A DNA stretch of 64,000 nucleotides from Clostridium septicum (GCF_003606265.1 NZ_CP023671.1:868001-932000), one strand, 5' to 3'; shown: positions 10,228 to 19,287, counted from the stretch's first letter. Notes: generated by a model not told the origin, from the sequence alone. Numbers and translations: made by a program.

Positions 10228-10893
10228 TTAAGATGCCAAAATTTTCCCATCTCTCATCTCAATTATCTTATTTGCACAACTAGCTACATTTTTATCATGA
10301 GTAACTAGAATTATTGTTTTATTATATTTTTCATTTAACATCTTTAGTATTTGTGTAATTACTATACTATTTGATTGATCTAACGCACCTGTTGGTTCAT
10401 CTGCTAATATAACATTAGATTCTTGCACTAATGCTCTTGCAATAGCAACTCTTTGTTGCTGACCTCCTGATAGTGTGTATATTTTACGTTCTTTCAATTC
10501 TAATATTCCCAAATCATCCATATATTCATTTATTTTTTTGTAATCAACTTTTCTTTTTCCACTAAACTCTAATGGTAATATAATATTTTGAATTACATTT
10601 AGTTCTTTTATTAAAGAAAAGTTTTGAAATATAAAAGAAAATTCTCTATTTCTTATAAATGCTAATTGTTTTTCTGTTTTATCACTAATATTATTATTTT
10701 TAAAGATATACTCACCTTTACTTTGGGTATCAAGACATCCTAATATATTTAGTAAAGTACTTTTCCCGCACCCTGAAGGTCCCATTATGCTAATAAAATC
10801 TCCATTATGTATTTTCAAATTAATATTATCTAGTGCCTTTGTAATAGACTCTTTTTCTCCATAAATTTTAGATATATTTTTTAATTCAATCAT
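10228..10893 (-). CDS. ABC transporter ATP-binding protein (MacB/LolD-type)
   Basis: 221 residues. All ATPase motifs are seen: Walker A GPSGCGKST, Q-loop SFIFQNFSL, signature LSGGQQQRVAIARAL, Walker B VILADEPTGALD and switch His in VTHD. The subgroup is that which works with FtsX-like permeases (LolD, MacB, BceA). It overlaps the upstream permease gene by 4 bp (ATGA) and is the last gene of a three-gene operon. Cargo is unknown; relatives handle lipoproteins, peptides or antimicrobial peptides. No two-component system or peptide gene is next to it. Confidence 0.9.
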   Translation of the reverse strand: MIELKNISKIYGEKESITKALDNINLKIHNGDFISIMGPSGCGKSTLLNILGCLDTQSKGEYIFKNNNISDKTEKQLAFIRNREFSFIFQNFSLIKELNVIQNIILPLEFSGKRKVDYKKINEYMDDLGILELKERKIYTLSGGQQQRVAIARALVQESNVILADEPTGALDQSNSIVITQILKMLNEKYNKTIILVTHDKNVASCANKIIEMRDGKILAS

Positions 10894-12203
10894 TCTCTAC
10901 CATCCTTTAATAAATCAATAGGTCTATATTTTTTAATTTTTACAATTGGAACTATAAAGGAAATACCTATTATAATCATATATACTAATGATCCATATAC
11001 TATATATTCAATCTTTATTTCATTTACAAAGAATAAATATACAGATTTTCTTATTACTACATACAATATTCCACCTAATATTAATGCAATAATAGAAATT
11101 TGTAGTATTCTTCTGAAAAATATATTTAATATATCCTTAGTTGTGGCCCCTATTGAATATAATATTCCTATATTATATTTAAACTTTTGAATTGTATAAT
11201 TAATTATTGTTGAAACTACAAGCACTGAAAGGATTCCAAAAATAAATAATATCAGAGTATTAAATGAAATTTCATAATTGAATCTTTCTAAAAATGTATC
11301 TATATCACTTTTCATAGACAATAATTCTACAGATAAACCATTATTTAAAAGTCTTTTATTCAATTCATCTATGGCTTGGTCTAATTCCTGTTCTGGCCTT
11401 ACCTTTAAAATTATACTTGGTATTATTTTAGATAGATCATAAATTAATACAGTATCCTTATTACTAATATCCTCATCTTTTTTCATTGATAAGTTCATTT
11501 TAATAGCTCTTTCTAATCCTTCTTGATTATATGCACATACTATTGAACTATTTAATCCCTCTATTCCATATGCAGGTTTACCTGTCATAGAAAATATAAA
11601 TTTATCTTTTTCGATAAAGCCCTTAACTTTAAAACTTTTCTTAATTTTCTCATTTTCAATTATATCCCCTATTTTATAGATCCCCTTAAAATCACTTCCT
11701 AGTAATACAGGAATATTTATACTACCTTTTTCAAAATCTACATTTTCAAACCCTTCTCCATCTATATAGTCTTTTATATAATCAATATAATAATCCTTAT
11801 TAATAGAAAAAACTTTTAAAATTTCAACATCTCCATTTGACTTTAAATCCTTTATTTTTGGTTTTTTTATATTCACAATATCTATTGGATATATTTTTAA
11901 ATTATTAAAATATATTTTATCTATTATATCCTTTTGATTATTAAAAAAACTATATATATTTCTTTCTAACTTAAAATCTAAATCTTCCTTAATAATAAGT
12001 TTTTCATTATCTGCTATTTCACTAAAACTTGTAAATATTCCTTTATCAAGTGGATAATTTTTTTCATAAGTCTTTAATATATCCTTTTTAAAGTTTATTT
12101 GTGCTATAGTTGAAAATATAAAATATACAGTACAACTACATATTATGGATATTAATAGGAGTTCTATAGGTTTCATCTTTATTACACTAAATCTATTTTT
12201 CAT
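10890..12203 (-). CDS. FtsX-like ABC permease (437 aa)
   Basis: Membrane protein with the FtsX/MacB layout: one N-terminal helix (about 8-30), a large extracellular part (about 35-310), and three C-terminal helices (about 315-335, 365-385, 400-425). The soluble part is Lys/Asp/Ile-rich with no recognised motif. The short segment YSIGATTKDILNIFFRR between helices is typical of these permeases. Ends with YRPIDLLKDGRE, as is usual. It overlaps the ATPase gene by 4 bp and follows the other permease after 4 bp, so the two probably form a heterodimer. Confidence 0.8.
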   Translation of the reverse strand: MKNRFSVIKMKPIELLLISIICSCTVYFIFSTIAQINFKKDILKTYEKNYPLDKGIFTSFSEIADNEKLIIKEDLDFKLERNIYSFFNNQKDIIDKIYFNNLKIYPIDIVNIKKPKIKDLKSNGDVEILKVFSINKDYYIDYIKDYIDGEGFENVDFEKGSINIPVLLGSDFKGIYKIGDIIENEKIKKSFKVKGFIEKDKFIFSMTGKPAYGIEGLNSSIVCAYNQEGLERAIKMNLSMKKDEDISNKDTVLIYDLSKIIPSIILKVRPEQELDQAIDELNKRLLNNGLSVELLSMKSDIDTFLERFNYEISFNTLILFIFGILSVLVVSTIINYTIQKFKYNIGILYSIGATTKDILNIFFRRILQISIIALILGGILYVVIRKSVYLFFVNEIKIEYIVYGSLVYMIIIGISFIVPIVKIKKYRPIDLLKDGRE

Positions 12204-12207
12204 TCTT

Positions 12208-13299
12208 TTAACTCCTTAATAAATTACTTATTTTCATTTTAGAAAACTTTTTCAACAATATTACACTCATTAAAATAATAATTAATATTAATATTAATAT
12301 TAATATTGATTGAAAAATCACATATATATTTATACTTATTTCTAATGTAGTTATATATTTCATTACTATATTTAATAATCCATATGATAATACCGAAGCA
12401 ATAATTATAGAAATAGTAAGCATTTGTATTAAATTTTTAAATACAAATATAAATATATCATTTCCATTAGCTCCTAATGCTTTTCTTATTGAAATATTTT
12501 TGCTAATTTTCATAAACCATAATAAAACAAAAGTAATACTACAAACTATTGAAAAAATTATAGCTACACTTAAGTCAGTTAGTATATTTTTTTGTAATCT
12601 AAAAGCTTTTACAATAGGCTTATTTAATTTTTTATAATCAATATTTATATCACTTATTTCATCTTTAAAAATATTATTAATTTTATCTATAATTTCCTTA
12701 TTAGTTTCTTTGTCCACTTCTATAATATAACTATCAGATTCTTCACCATTAAATGCCTTATTATAAGTTCTACTAGGCATAAATATATATATAGAATATT
12801 TACTGTCACTTTTTCTTCCAATTAGTCCTTTAACTTCATATTTCTCATTATGTATATCTATATAAGTTTTCTCATTCTTTTTATAAGTGTCCTTTTCTAG
12901 GTATTTACCTATAACCACAATCTTTTCTTCAGAATTTATTTCTTCTTCATTTAAATATTCACCTGAATATAATGGTATTATTTCACTTAAATCAGTATCA
13001 TGTATTCCTTTTATATAATTAATATTTTTTATATCTCTTTTATATATTTCATCTTGATTTAAATAATATATTTTACCTTCATTTAGTTTATCGTAGAAAC
13101 TATTACTATTAATTTTATGCTTCATTTTTATATTTAAACTTACTTTTTTATTCCAATATATATTTGTATCATTAAAAAAATCAAAATTAGTTTTAAATAA
13201 TGATAGTGCAATAAATAATGAAATTAATGAAACAGTAAATCCCAATACTATTGGAAAATCAAATGTTTGTCTATCAAAAACCATTGCATTTCTCTTCAT
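12208..13299 (-). CDS. FtsX-like ABC permease (363 aa)
   Basis: First gene of the operon. One N-terminal helix (about 17-37), an extracellular domain (about 40-235) and three C-terminal helices (about 240-262, 285-310, 325-350). The loop RKALGANGNDIFIFVFKN is the FtsX-family equivalent of the coupling segment, and the tail MKISNLLRS resembles the family end. Ribosome site AAAGG precedes the ATG. The codon and base use are even more AT-rich than in the housekeeping genes around it, which fits acquired DNA. Function unknown beyond being half of an export or mechanotransmission ABC system. Confidence 0.78.
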   Translation of the reverse strand: MKRNAMVFDRQTFDFPIVLGFTVSLISLFIALSLFKTNFDFFNDTNIYWNKKVSLNIKMKHKINSNSFYDKLNEGKIYYLNQDEIYKRDIKNINYIKGIHDTDLSEIIPLYSGEYLNEEEINSEEKIVVIGKYLEKDTYKKNEKTYIDIHNEKYEVKGLIGRKSDSKYSIYIFMPSRTYNKAFNGEESDSYIIEVDKETNKEIIDKINNIFKDEISDINIDYKKLNKPIVKAFRLQKNILTDLSVAIIFSIVCSITFVLLWFMKISKNISIRKALGANGNDIFIFVFKNLIQMLTISIIIASVLSYGLLNIVMKYITTLEISINIYVIFQSILILILILIIILMSVILLKKFSKMKISNLLRS

Positions 13300-13791
13300 A
13301 CTTTACCTTTCAAAAATAGAAAACATACCTAAGACATGTTTCTTATTATAAATATTATTTCATATTAATTGTTATGCGTTTCTAAATTTTACCGCTATTG
13401 TTACTTAAATTCGTATATTTACTAGTGGCTTTTCCCCATTGTAACTTCTTATATTTAAGTATTAAATTTAATTAATTACTAAAAGATTTAATTTACACCC
13501 ATAAATTCTTAAATTTATTTTAAACTGTTCTATAGTTTTTACAATGCCAAACTATTTTTTACATTTTTCAACAGTTTCTTATTTGAACAAGCTTGTTATT
13601 TAATATTATATCATTTAGGTTAAAATATTTTTGTAATAATATGTAGATAATTCCAACAGTTTTTAGACACTTTTGTTTAAAAAAATATATTTTTCTACAT
13701 ATTTCAACTAAATTTATATGGTTTTTAAAAAATATTCTAGATTGTCTATTATGTTCATTTTTCTAATAATTTTAATAAAAAACTTTATATC
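13300..13791. other. AT-rich non-coding stretch between ABC operon and IS copy 1
   Basis: About 490 bp with no gene that I can support. A TATAAT (minus, 13345-13350) without a good -35 may serve the ABC operon. AACAAGCTTGTT at 13586-13597 is a perfect 12-bp palindrome. The rest is A/T-rich and looks degenerate. Confidence 0.5.
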
Positions 13792-13794
13792 TAT

Positions 13795-13814
13795 AAAAAA
13801 GTGGCTTTCGCCAC
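13795..13814 (-). terminator. IS-borne terminator, copy 1
   Basis: Minus strand GTGGC-GAAA-GCCAC followed by TTTTTT. A GNRA-like tetraloop caps a 5-bp GC-rich stem. It ends transcripts of the IS genes and lies exactly at the element end. Confidence 0.85.
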
Positions 13815-13850
13815 GCTCCCTTCGGGAATTTAATTTTAAGTACCTTAAGA

Positions 13851-13878
13851 AGCATAGAACCGATATCTGTTCTATGCT
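13851..13878. repeat. 10-bp inverted repeat in IS copy 1 after the small gene
   Basis: AGCATAGAAC (13851-13860) pairs perfectly with GTTCTATGCT (13869-13878) around 8 bp. It lies 17 bp after the stop of the 63-codon gene, near the element 3' end. It could be the subterminal hairpin recognised as ter by the HUH transposase. The same hairpin is at 29941-29968 in copy 2. Confidence 0.75.
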
Positions 13879-13894
13879 ATATTTTTCCTATTAA

Positions 13895-14086
13895 TTAATA
13901 CTTTATTCCATATACTCCAGTATACTCTTTAGGCCTCATTACTCCTCCGCACTTTTCACATGAAAAGCATGGTGGTTCATCAACATTGCTTTGATCCATT
14001 TCATCAAAATATTCAACTACTTCTTTAGGAATATTTTCTTTAGCTCCGCAAATAGTACAAATATATAATATTTCCTCTGTTTTCAT
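13895..14086 (-). CDS. IS-encoded small Cys-rich (zinc-ribbon-like) protein, copy 1
   Basis: 63 residues, not recognised by name. Two Cys pairs are visible, CTIC (residues 10-13) and CFSC plus EKCGG (about 40-47), a layout like a small zinc ribbon. There is no membrane segment. It starts 14 bp after the transposase stop with a GGAAG ribosome site, so the two are co-transcribed. It is the same in both IS copies, so it is part of the element. It could be an accessory DNA-binding factor or a regulator of transposition; neither is shown. Confidence 0.7.
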   Translation of the reverse strand: MKTEEILYICTICGAKENIPKEVVEYFDEMDQSNVDEPPCFSCEKCGGVMRPKEYTGVYGIKY

Positions 14087-14100
14087 CTTACTTCCTCCAA

Positions 14101-15330
14101 CTAAGTTGTTTTCGGAATTATTTTACCACTTAATATACGTTTAGTAATAGCATAATTTTCTATAGCCTTTTCTAATTTTTCTTCATTCTCTTCTATAATC
14201 TTAATTCTCAGCCGTTCCCTCATGGACCCATATTTAGGATATACAATATCATGAAATCTCATTTTATTACCACAGTTAGGACATTTACACGGATTTACAC
14301 CACTTATTGCCAGTATTCTATTCTCCCAAGTTGCTATAGATCTTCTTATACTTAATATCTTTTCATCTATCATTTTTATAAAATTAAATTTTCCTTTGCT
14401 TCTTCTAGAATAAATTCCAAAGTATCTTATCATTTTAAAATTTTTCTCTGGAATATGTCTTATTATTCTTTTTATGAACTCATATACATGTACAGTTTCA
14501 ACTATGACCTTATTATCTTCATGTCTAGTATATTTATAAGTCACATTTTCACCATCATATTTAAGAATCCTTGATTCCGCTATCGCAGGACGTCCCACAT
14601 ATCTCCCTACATATTTTGCTGCTGTCTTCGCTGATTTTATCTCAGTTTTAGCATGAACATAAAAACCTTTATCTTTCTCTTTATATAGTTTATTTTTTAG
14701 TAATTTAATTTCTTTTGTATTTCCATTTATATAAGTTATTTCATCTAACAAAACCTTTTGCCATCTTTTTCTTAATGATTCATAAGATATGTGCCTTATA
14801 TGCCTCCATTCTGTTATATTTCCTCTCCCTCCTTCTGTAACCATCATATGTACATGAGGATTCCACTTTAAATCTCTTCCAAATGTATGTATTACAGTTA
14901 CTATACCTGGTGTGAATTCCTCCTTTCTATTTAAACTATGCATCCAACTCGTAACAGCTCTCGCTGCGCACTTCGGCAATATCTTAAGTCTTTGTCTATC
15001 CAGTCCAAAGAATTCTCTTAATTCTTTTGGTATAGTAAAAACTATATGTCTATGCCTAACATTTATTAAATTTCCCAACATATTATCAATCCAATTATCC
15101 GTATAAATCTTTCCACATGAAGTACAAAATCTACTTTTACATGTAAATCCGATTCTCTTTGTAGTATTACAATTATTACACTTCAATTCAATAAATCCAT
15201 ACTTTGTATCTTTACACTTTAAAACTTTTTCTACTTCCTTTTTAACATTAGGTCTAATCTTATTTTTATATAACTTTTCAAACTCTTTCCAATGGTCTTC
15301 TAATATTCTTTTTATCTTACCTTTTTTCAT
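14101..15330 (-). CDS. IS91-family transposase (HUH nuclease), copy 1
   Basis: 409 residues. N-terminal zinc-binding region (about 50-80) with CNNCNTTKR and CKSRFCTSCG. The HUH motif is in WNPHVHMMVTEGG (about 155-165). Paired tyrosines are in KYVGRYVGRPAIAESRI (about 240), the Y-x3-Y nucleophile arrangement of IS91/IS801-type rolling-circle transposases. A further Cys pair is CPNCGNK near residue 350. The ATG has AGAGG upstream. The gene is intact and identical in protein sequence to copy 2, so recent activity is likely. Confidence 0.92.
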   Translation of the reverse strand: MKKGKIKRILEDHWKEFEKLYKNKIRPNVKKEVEKVLKCKDTKYGFIELKCNNCNTTKRIGFTCKSRFCTSCGKIYTDNWIDNMLGNLINVRHRHIVFTIPKELREFFGLDRQRLKILPKCAARAVTSWMHSLNRKEEFTPGIVTVIHTFGRDLKWNPHVHMMVTEGGRGNITEWRHIRHISYESLRKRWQKVLLDEITYINGNTKEIKLLKNKLYKEKDKGFYVHAKTEIKSAKTAAKYVGRYVGRPAIAESRILKYDGENVTYKYTRHEDNKVIVETVHVYEFIKRIIRHIPEKNFKMIRYFGIYSRRSKGKFNFIKMIDEKILSIRRSIATWENRILAISGVNPCKCPNCGNKMRFHDIVYPKYGSMRERLRIKIIEENEEKLEKAIENYAITKRILSGKIIPKTT

Positions 15331-15370
15331 CTGTTAAACCTCTAATTTATAATTAATTAATCTAACATAT

Positions 15371-15413
15371 TTGAAGGCTAAAAGCTAGATAATATCTAAC
15401 TTTCAGCCTTCAA
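15371..15413. repeat. 43-nt near-perfect palindrome at the 5' end of IS copy 1
   Basis: 21-base arms 15371-15391 and 15393-15413 around a single centre base. The two mismatches become G-U pairs in the minus-strand RNA, so that RNA would be fully paired. It lies 40 bp before the transposase ATG and just inside the element end. It may be the origin hairpin for the HUH transposase, or a block on read-in transcription. The matching position in copy 2 is 31461-31503. Confidence 0.85.
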
Positions 15414-15437
15414 AATTTTTATACTTTCCTGTACATT

Positions 15438-15460
15438 AAAAAAGACACCTTCAGGTGCCT
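15438..15460 (-). terminator. terminator of the kinase-like gene, now joined to the IS
   Basis: Hairpin AGGCACCT-GA-AGGTGTCT directly after the stop codon of the 15461 gene, followed on minus by TTTTT. The T-tract is the junction with IS copy 1. Confidence 0.85.
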
Positions 15461-16051
15461 TTATTCACGTTCATTATCGTAAAAGTATTTATTTATTCTT
15501 GTTTCCCACTCTTGTCCTATTTTTTTATCTATAGCTTTGATATTTTCCAAGAACTCATCTAGACAATCTATTTTTTTAAAACCCTTCATTAAGTGCCTTG
15601 GATAAGTTACTTTCTTTGTATAGCATTGCTTTGGATCTATAACCCTTACTGTTTCATCATCTAAAACGTAAATATCTCTACATCTTGCATCTAATTTTGT
15701 AAATCTTAAATGTTTAAATTCTTTAATTAAATCAAATAAATTTTTACATAGTTTATAACTTAAACCATTCTTTTTTATATAATGATCTAATCTTTCTCCG
15801 CCGATTTTTTCTCTTACAATATAATGGTTGCCTACTGAATAAACATTGGGGAAAAATTTTGACTTACTTACTCTCTTTAATACTCTACCTTCATCCATAC
15901 AGCATTTAGATTGTTGAAAAATCTTTATAGCTCTATTTCCTGGTAGCTCATATACAATACCATTATGACCTTCCCCTAAAAACTCAGCGCTTCTAAATAG
16001 CTTCTCTGTTTCTTTATCTAAGTTTGCAGAATAGGCATATGTCCTAACCAT
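15461..16051 (-). CDS. small protein-kinase-fold protein, function unknown
   Basis: 196 residues. Kinase-like pieces are seen in order: glycine loop GEGHNGIVYEL (about 27-37), AIKIF with the ATP-binding Lys (about 45), a hinge-like YIVREKIGGERLDHYI, a catalytic-loop-like KLDARCRDIYVL (about 140) and an IDPKQ in place of DFG (about 155). The Asn expected five residues after the catalytic Asp is Asp here. Much shorter than normal Ser/Thr kinases and nearer to RIO-like or phosphotransferase folds. No membrane segment. Monocistronic with a GAGGGG ribosome site. Activity and substrate cannot be stated. Confidence 0.65.
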   Translation of the reverse strand: MVRTYAYSANLDKETEKLFRSAEFLGEGHNGIVYELPGNRAIKIFQQSKCCMDEGRVLKRVSKSKFFPNVYSVGNHYIVREKIGGERLDHYIKKNGLSYKLCKNLFDLIKEFKHLRFTKLDARCRDIYVLDDETVRVIDPKQCYTKKVTYPRHLMKGFKKIDCLDEFLENIKAIDKKIGQEWETRINKYFYDNERE

Positions 16052-16143
16052 AATCTACCCCTCACATATAGTCTTATTATTATATACTATTCTAAAGCCC
16101 TAATAATATTAACAAATTTTACAATTTAATTTTAAATATAAAA

Positions 16144-16172
16144 GCTTGAAAAATATTTTGTATTTTTCAAGC
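16144..16172 (-). terminator. terminator after the LacI-family gene
   Basis: Stem GCTTGAAAAATA/TATTTTTCAAGC around 5 bp, then TTTT on minus. It ends 7 bp from the regulator stop and closes the glycosaminoglycan locus. Confidence 0.88.
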
Positions 16173-16179
16173 CTTTATA

Positions 16180-17226
16180 TTAACTTTGAAATTCCCTATG
16201 CTCTAAAGGTTTTTCATTTATATTAGTTGATTCTGCCCAGTTTATACTACATTCAAAAATAGTGGATTCTTCTATATCCCCTTTTTCTTGCAACATATCT
16301 ATTAAAATACTCGCTGCATATGTTCCTTCCTCATATGTGGGTTGATCTATTGTAGTTACGGAAGGACTAGCATAAAATGTCCAATCCCAATTATCAAATC
16401 CTATAATACCAATTTCATTTGGAACATTCCATTTTTCCTTTTTAGATGTCATAAACACCTTTTGAAGTGTTCTACCATTAATTGCGAAAATTAATGTTTT
16501 TTTATCTTTATTTATTTTTTCTCTTAGTAATTTAGCTAAATCTTCATAGTTTATATCATTTTCAATTATTAATGTTGAATACTTTGCTCCTAATTCCTTT
16601 AATGAATCTTCAAATCCATTTTTTCTTTCCATTCTAGCCATTAATAATTTTGGATCTTCTGTAACAAGTATGAATTCTTCATATCCTTCTTTAAATAATT
16701 CTCTAGTAGCTTTGCTTGTTATATCGTAATTATTAGTTTTAACCCATCTACCTTTAAATTCTTTATTAACACTATCTAAAACTACTATTTTCTTACCTCT
16801 ATCTTGTATAGTTTTTATTAACTTATTAAAATTTAATGTTGGTTGAACTATAAAACCATCAACCCCCATATCTAACATTCTGTCTATATATTTTTTTTCA
16901 TTATTATACTCAAAATTACTACTTCCTACTAAAATTTGATATCCTTCTTTTCTTGCTACATCATCTATACCCTTAACTATATTATTACTAAAAGGATTTG
17001 TTATATCTGCAACAACTACTCCAATTAAATTAGACTTTTTTGACTTTAAGCTTCTTGCCATTATGCTTGGACTATACTTAGTTTCATTAATTGCTTGCTC
17101 TATTCTTCTTTTAGTATCTGGAGACATTTTATCAAATTTACCATTTAAATAGAATGATACAGTAGTTTTAGAAGTACTTGCCTTTGTAGCAATATCATTT
17201 ATTGTTACTTTCTTTCCCTTTCCCAT
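16180..17226 (-). CDS. LacI-family transcriptional regulator of the glycosaminoglycan locus
   Basis: 348 residues from ATG 17226, which has GAGG nine bases upstream; a TTG five codons earlier lies inside the ribosome site. N-terminal LacI helix-turn-helix and hinge: VTINDIATKASTSKTTVSFYL and SIMARSLKSKKSNLIGVVV. A periplasmic-binding-like ligand domain follows (about 60-340), with DITNPFSNNIVKGID and GIIGFDNWDWT. It is the last gene of the sugar-acid locus, and a LacI-type operator sits in the kduI promoter at 26920-26933. It is therefore the probable repressor, analogous to streptococcal RegR or to KdgR. Confidence 0.88.
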   Translation of the reverse strand: MGKGKKVTINDIATKASTSKTTVSFYLNGKFDKMSPDTKRRIEQAINETKYSPSIMARSLKSKKSNLIGVVVADITNPFSNNIVKGIDDVARKEGYQILVGSSNFEYNNEKKYIDRMLDMGVDGFIVQPTLNFNKLIKTIQDRGKKIVVLDSVNKEFKGRWVKTNNYDITSKATRELFKEGYEEFILVTEDPKLLMARMERKNGFEDSLKELGAKYSTLIIENDINYEDLAKLLREKINKDKKTLIFAINGRTLQKVFMTSKKEKWNVPNEIGIIGFDNWDWTFYASPSVTTIDQPTYEEGTYAASILIDMLQEKGDIEESTIFECSINWAESTNINEKPLEHREFQS

Positions 17227-17265
17227 CAGTAAGTGCCTCAACTTTCTAAAATATTTATAAATTGG

Positions 17266-19287
17266 TTAACCTCTTAACCTTATAACTTTACTCATATCAC
17301 TATTCTTATGAATAACTACTACCTTTCCATAAATAGGTGTTTTGTCATAAAAATAAACTTTTCCACCCTTATAGGTTTCCTCGTTAAAAATTATTATTAC
17401 ATATTCTTCATTATTGCCTAATTTAATATTTTTAACAATTACCTTATCTTTAGATAATCGTTCATTATTATTATATTGTTTTAAGTCTCCATCTGTAATA
17501 ATTATATCGCTGAAACCATCGTCCCCAATAATTATATCATAATTTATGAGCTTGTTATTAAATTCGGTACTTGTTTCTAATCTTTTACTATTTTCTATTT
17601 GATTATAGTTTTTTGATATTAAAGTATTCTTAATATTAATTTCATCAGAACCATAATTATATATTCTTAATTTACCTGATTTATTTTCTGCTAACAAATA
17701 TTTACTTTCTTCTCTTATCTTTACCTTGCTATCTAAAACATAGTAGTTTTCACAGCTGTGATTTCCCGTACATCTTACTTCATTTACTATAATCCAAATC
17801 CTAGGAGAAAGAAAAAGAACTTTCCTTATAACTGTATATTGAGTTTTATCCTTTAACTCACCTAAATAAGCTATTTCTGAATAACTTATTTCTCCCTTGT
17901 TTACAAAGTAATTTTTAAGTACATCACTATATTTTTTATATCCCCATGATTTATTTGGTATCCCAAAAGGTTCTTTATCTATTACAGATACATTATGAGC
18001 TTTTGCTGATTTTAAATATTCTCTCATAACATCTTCTTCTACATAAGTATATCTACCACTATCAACTAAAAATGGCTCCCCTTTATAATACAATGATATA
18101 TGTCCTAAATCGGCATGGCCATGACCACTTCCCAAGGTACCGTTTTGAATATAAGTAAAACTTGCATCTTCCTTAAAATCACTTCTAATATATATATTTC
18201 CCGAATCTACAAATGACTTATTTATTTCTGTTGGTATTCTTCCATTTATAGACTTAAACTTTTCATACCCCTTTTTACCAAGCATATATATACTGCTTAA
18301 ATCTATTTCTTTAAACGCAATTCCTTTTAGTTCTTCATCTTCAAATAGTATAGCCCCTTTAACTAAAACGTCTCTTATATCAGTCCTATCACTATCGCAT
18401 TGAGCTTCTTGTATTGACCTAGGTCCTCCACAATACATTAGATATCTTGCCATGGAATGAACTTTTTCTTTATATTCATTTTTTAGTTCAAAACCAAATT
18501 TTTCACAGGTACTAATTACTTTCATAGAACAATTTAAAACTTCAACATGATACATAACTGATTGTTCCCAATGAGATCCATCATCAAAAACTTGTATATC
18601 CATCTGATTATAGGTTTGCTCTAGAGCCCAATTAAATAATTCCTCATCTTTTATAAAATCTTTTAATAATAAGTAACAACACATTATAGAAGTAGTTTGT
18701 AATACTCCCCAATTACTTAAAATGTACTTATCTATATAAGCTCCCCTTAAATATAGTATCTGCTCTTTAATACTTAATATTATTTTTAATAATTCTTCAT
18801 CACTTATTTTTTCTTCATTTATAATATGAAATAATGAGTTTAACCAACTTTGGCATCTTATCCCTGTATCTATGGTTCTTATAGTACAGCCGCCCTCTGA
18901 TTTTATTTCATTATTATCTATCCAGTTTAAAACTAATTCCTTCCACTTATTTATATAGATTTCATCTTTTTCAATATAATAAGCTAAAATTAATTTATTT
19001 AAATATTCATGTCTATTAAGCATAAATATCCACTCTTCATCTCCATTTGGAGTAAAATCCCACTTTACTGGATTATTTACATATGGAATTCTACATTGCT
19101 CCATATCCCATGTTTCATCAAAAATAAAGGAGTTTTTTAGCAAAAGATTTGCCCCAAGTAATTTCTTTAAATATTCTGTTCTACATTTTTCTTTTATATA
19201 GTTTTTCACAAAATCAACATCATAATCTTTCATGATTTTTTTAACATTTTTCTTTAAAGCTACTAATTCTTTTTCAAATTTTATCAT
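17266..19287 (-). CDS. heparinase II/III family polysaccharide lyase, cytoplasmic
   Basis: 673 residues. An alpha-helical toroid N-terminal part (about 1-330), with GGCTIRTIDTGIRCQSW and HWEQSVMYHVE, is followed by a beta-sandwich part containing GHGHADLGHISLYY and LVDSGRYTY, the usual heparinase II/III signature region (PF07940). The His/Tyr residues in these motifs are candidates for the catalytic pair. There is no signal peptide: the N-terminus is MIKFEKELVALKKNVKK, so the enzyme should act inside the cell on short imported oligosaccharides. It sits between kdgK and the LacI gene; a terminator precedes it, so it is probably expressed by read-through. Confidence 0.85.
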   Translation of the reverse strand: MIKFEKELVALKKNVKKIMKDYDVDFVKNYIKEKCRTEYLKKLLGANLLLKNSFIFDETWDMEQCRIPYVNNPVKWDFTPNGDEEWIFMLNRHEYLNKLILAYYIEKDEIYINKWKELVLNWIDNNEIKSEGGCTIRTIDTGIRCQSWLNSLFHIINEEKISDEELLKIILSIKEQILYLRGAYIDKYILSNWGVLQTTSIMCCYLLLKDFIKDEELFNWALEQTYNQMDIQVFDDGSHWEQSVMYHVEVLNCSMKVISTCEKFGFELKNEYKEKVHSMARYLMYCGGPRSIQEAQCDSDRTDIRDVLVKGAILFEDEELKGIAFKEIDLSSIYMLGKKGYEKFKSINGRIPTEINKSFVDSGNIYIRSDFKEDASFTYIQNGTLGSGHGHADLGHISLYYKGEPFLVDSGRYTYVEEDVMREYLKSAKAHNVSVIDKEPFGIPNKSWGYKKYSDVLKNYFVNKGEISYSEIAYLGELKDKTQYTVIRKVLFLSPRIWIIVNEVRCTGNHSCENYYVLDSKVKIREESKYLLAENKSGKLRIYNYGSDEINIKNTLISKNYNQIENSKRLETSTEFNNKLINYDIIIGDDGFSDIIITDGDLKQYNNNERLSKDKVIVKNIKLGNNEEYVIIIFNEETYKGGKVYFYDKTPIYGKVVVIHKNSDMSKVIRLRG

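Larger units (their letters stand above)
13792..15445 (-). mobile_element. IS91-family insertion sequence, copy 1 (1,654 bp)
   Basis: The segment 13792-15445 reads the same as 29882-31535 (offset 16,090), and sequence differs on both sides, which sets the ends. It carries an HUH transposase gene, a 63-codon Cys-rich gene, its own terminator hairpin at the 3' end (13795-13814) and a 43-nt palindrome at the 5' end (15371-15413). Both ends show the same 8-mer TAAAAAAG (13794-13801 and 15437-15444). There is no terminal inverted repeat, as expected for rolling-circle IS91-type elements. The right end abuts the terminator hairpin of the kinase-like gene. Confidence 0.9.

Noticed and set aside
13792-15445. 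Group II intron as the terminator-inserted element
   Set aside because: There is no reverse transcriptase and no intron domain V. The protein has HUH and paired-Tyr transposase motifs.
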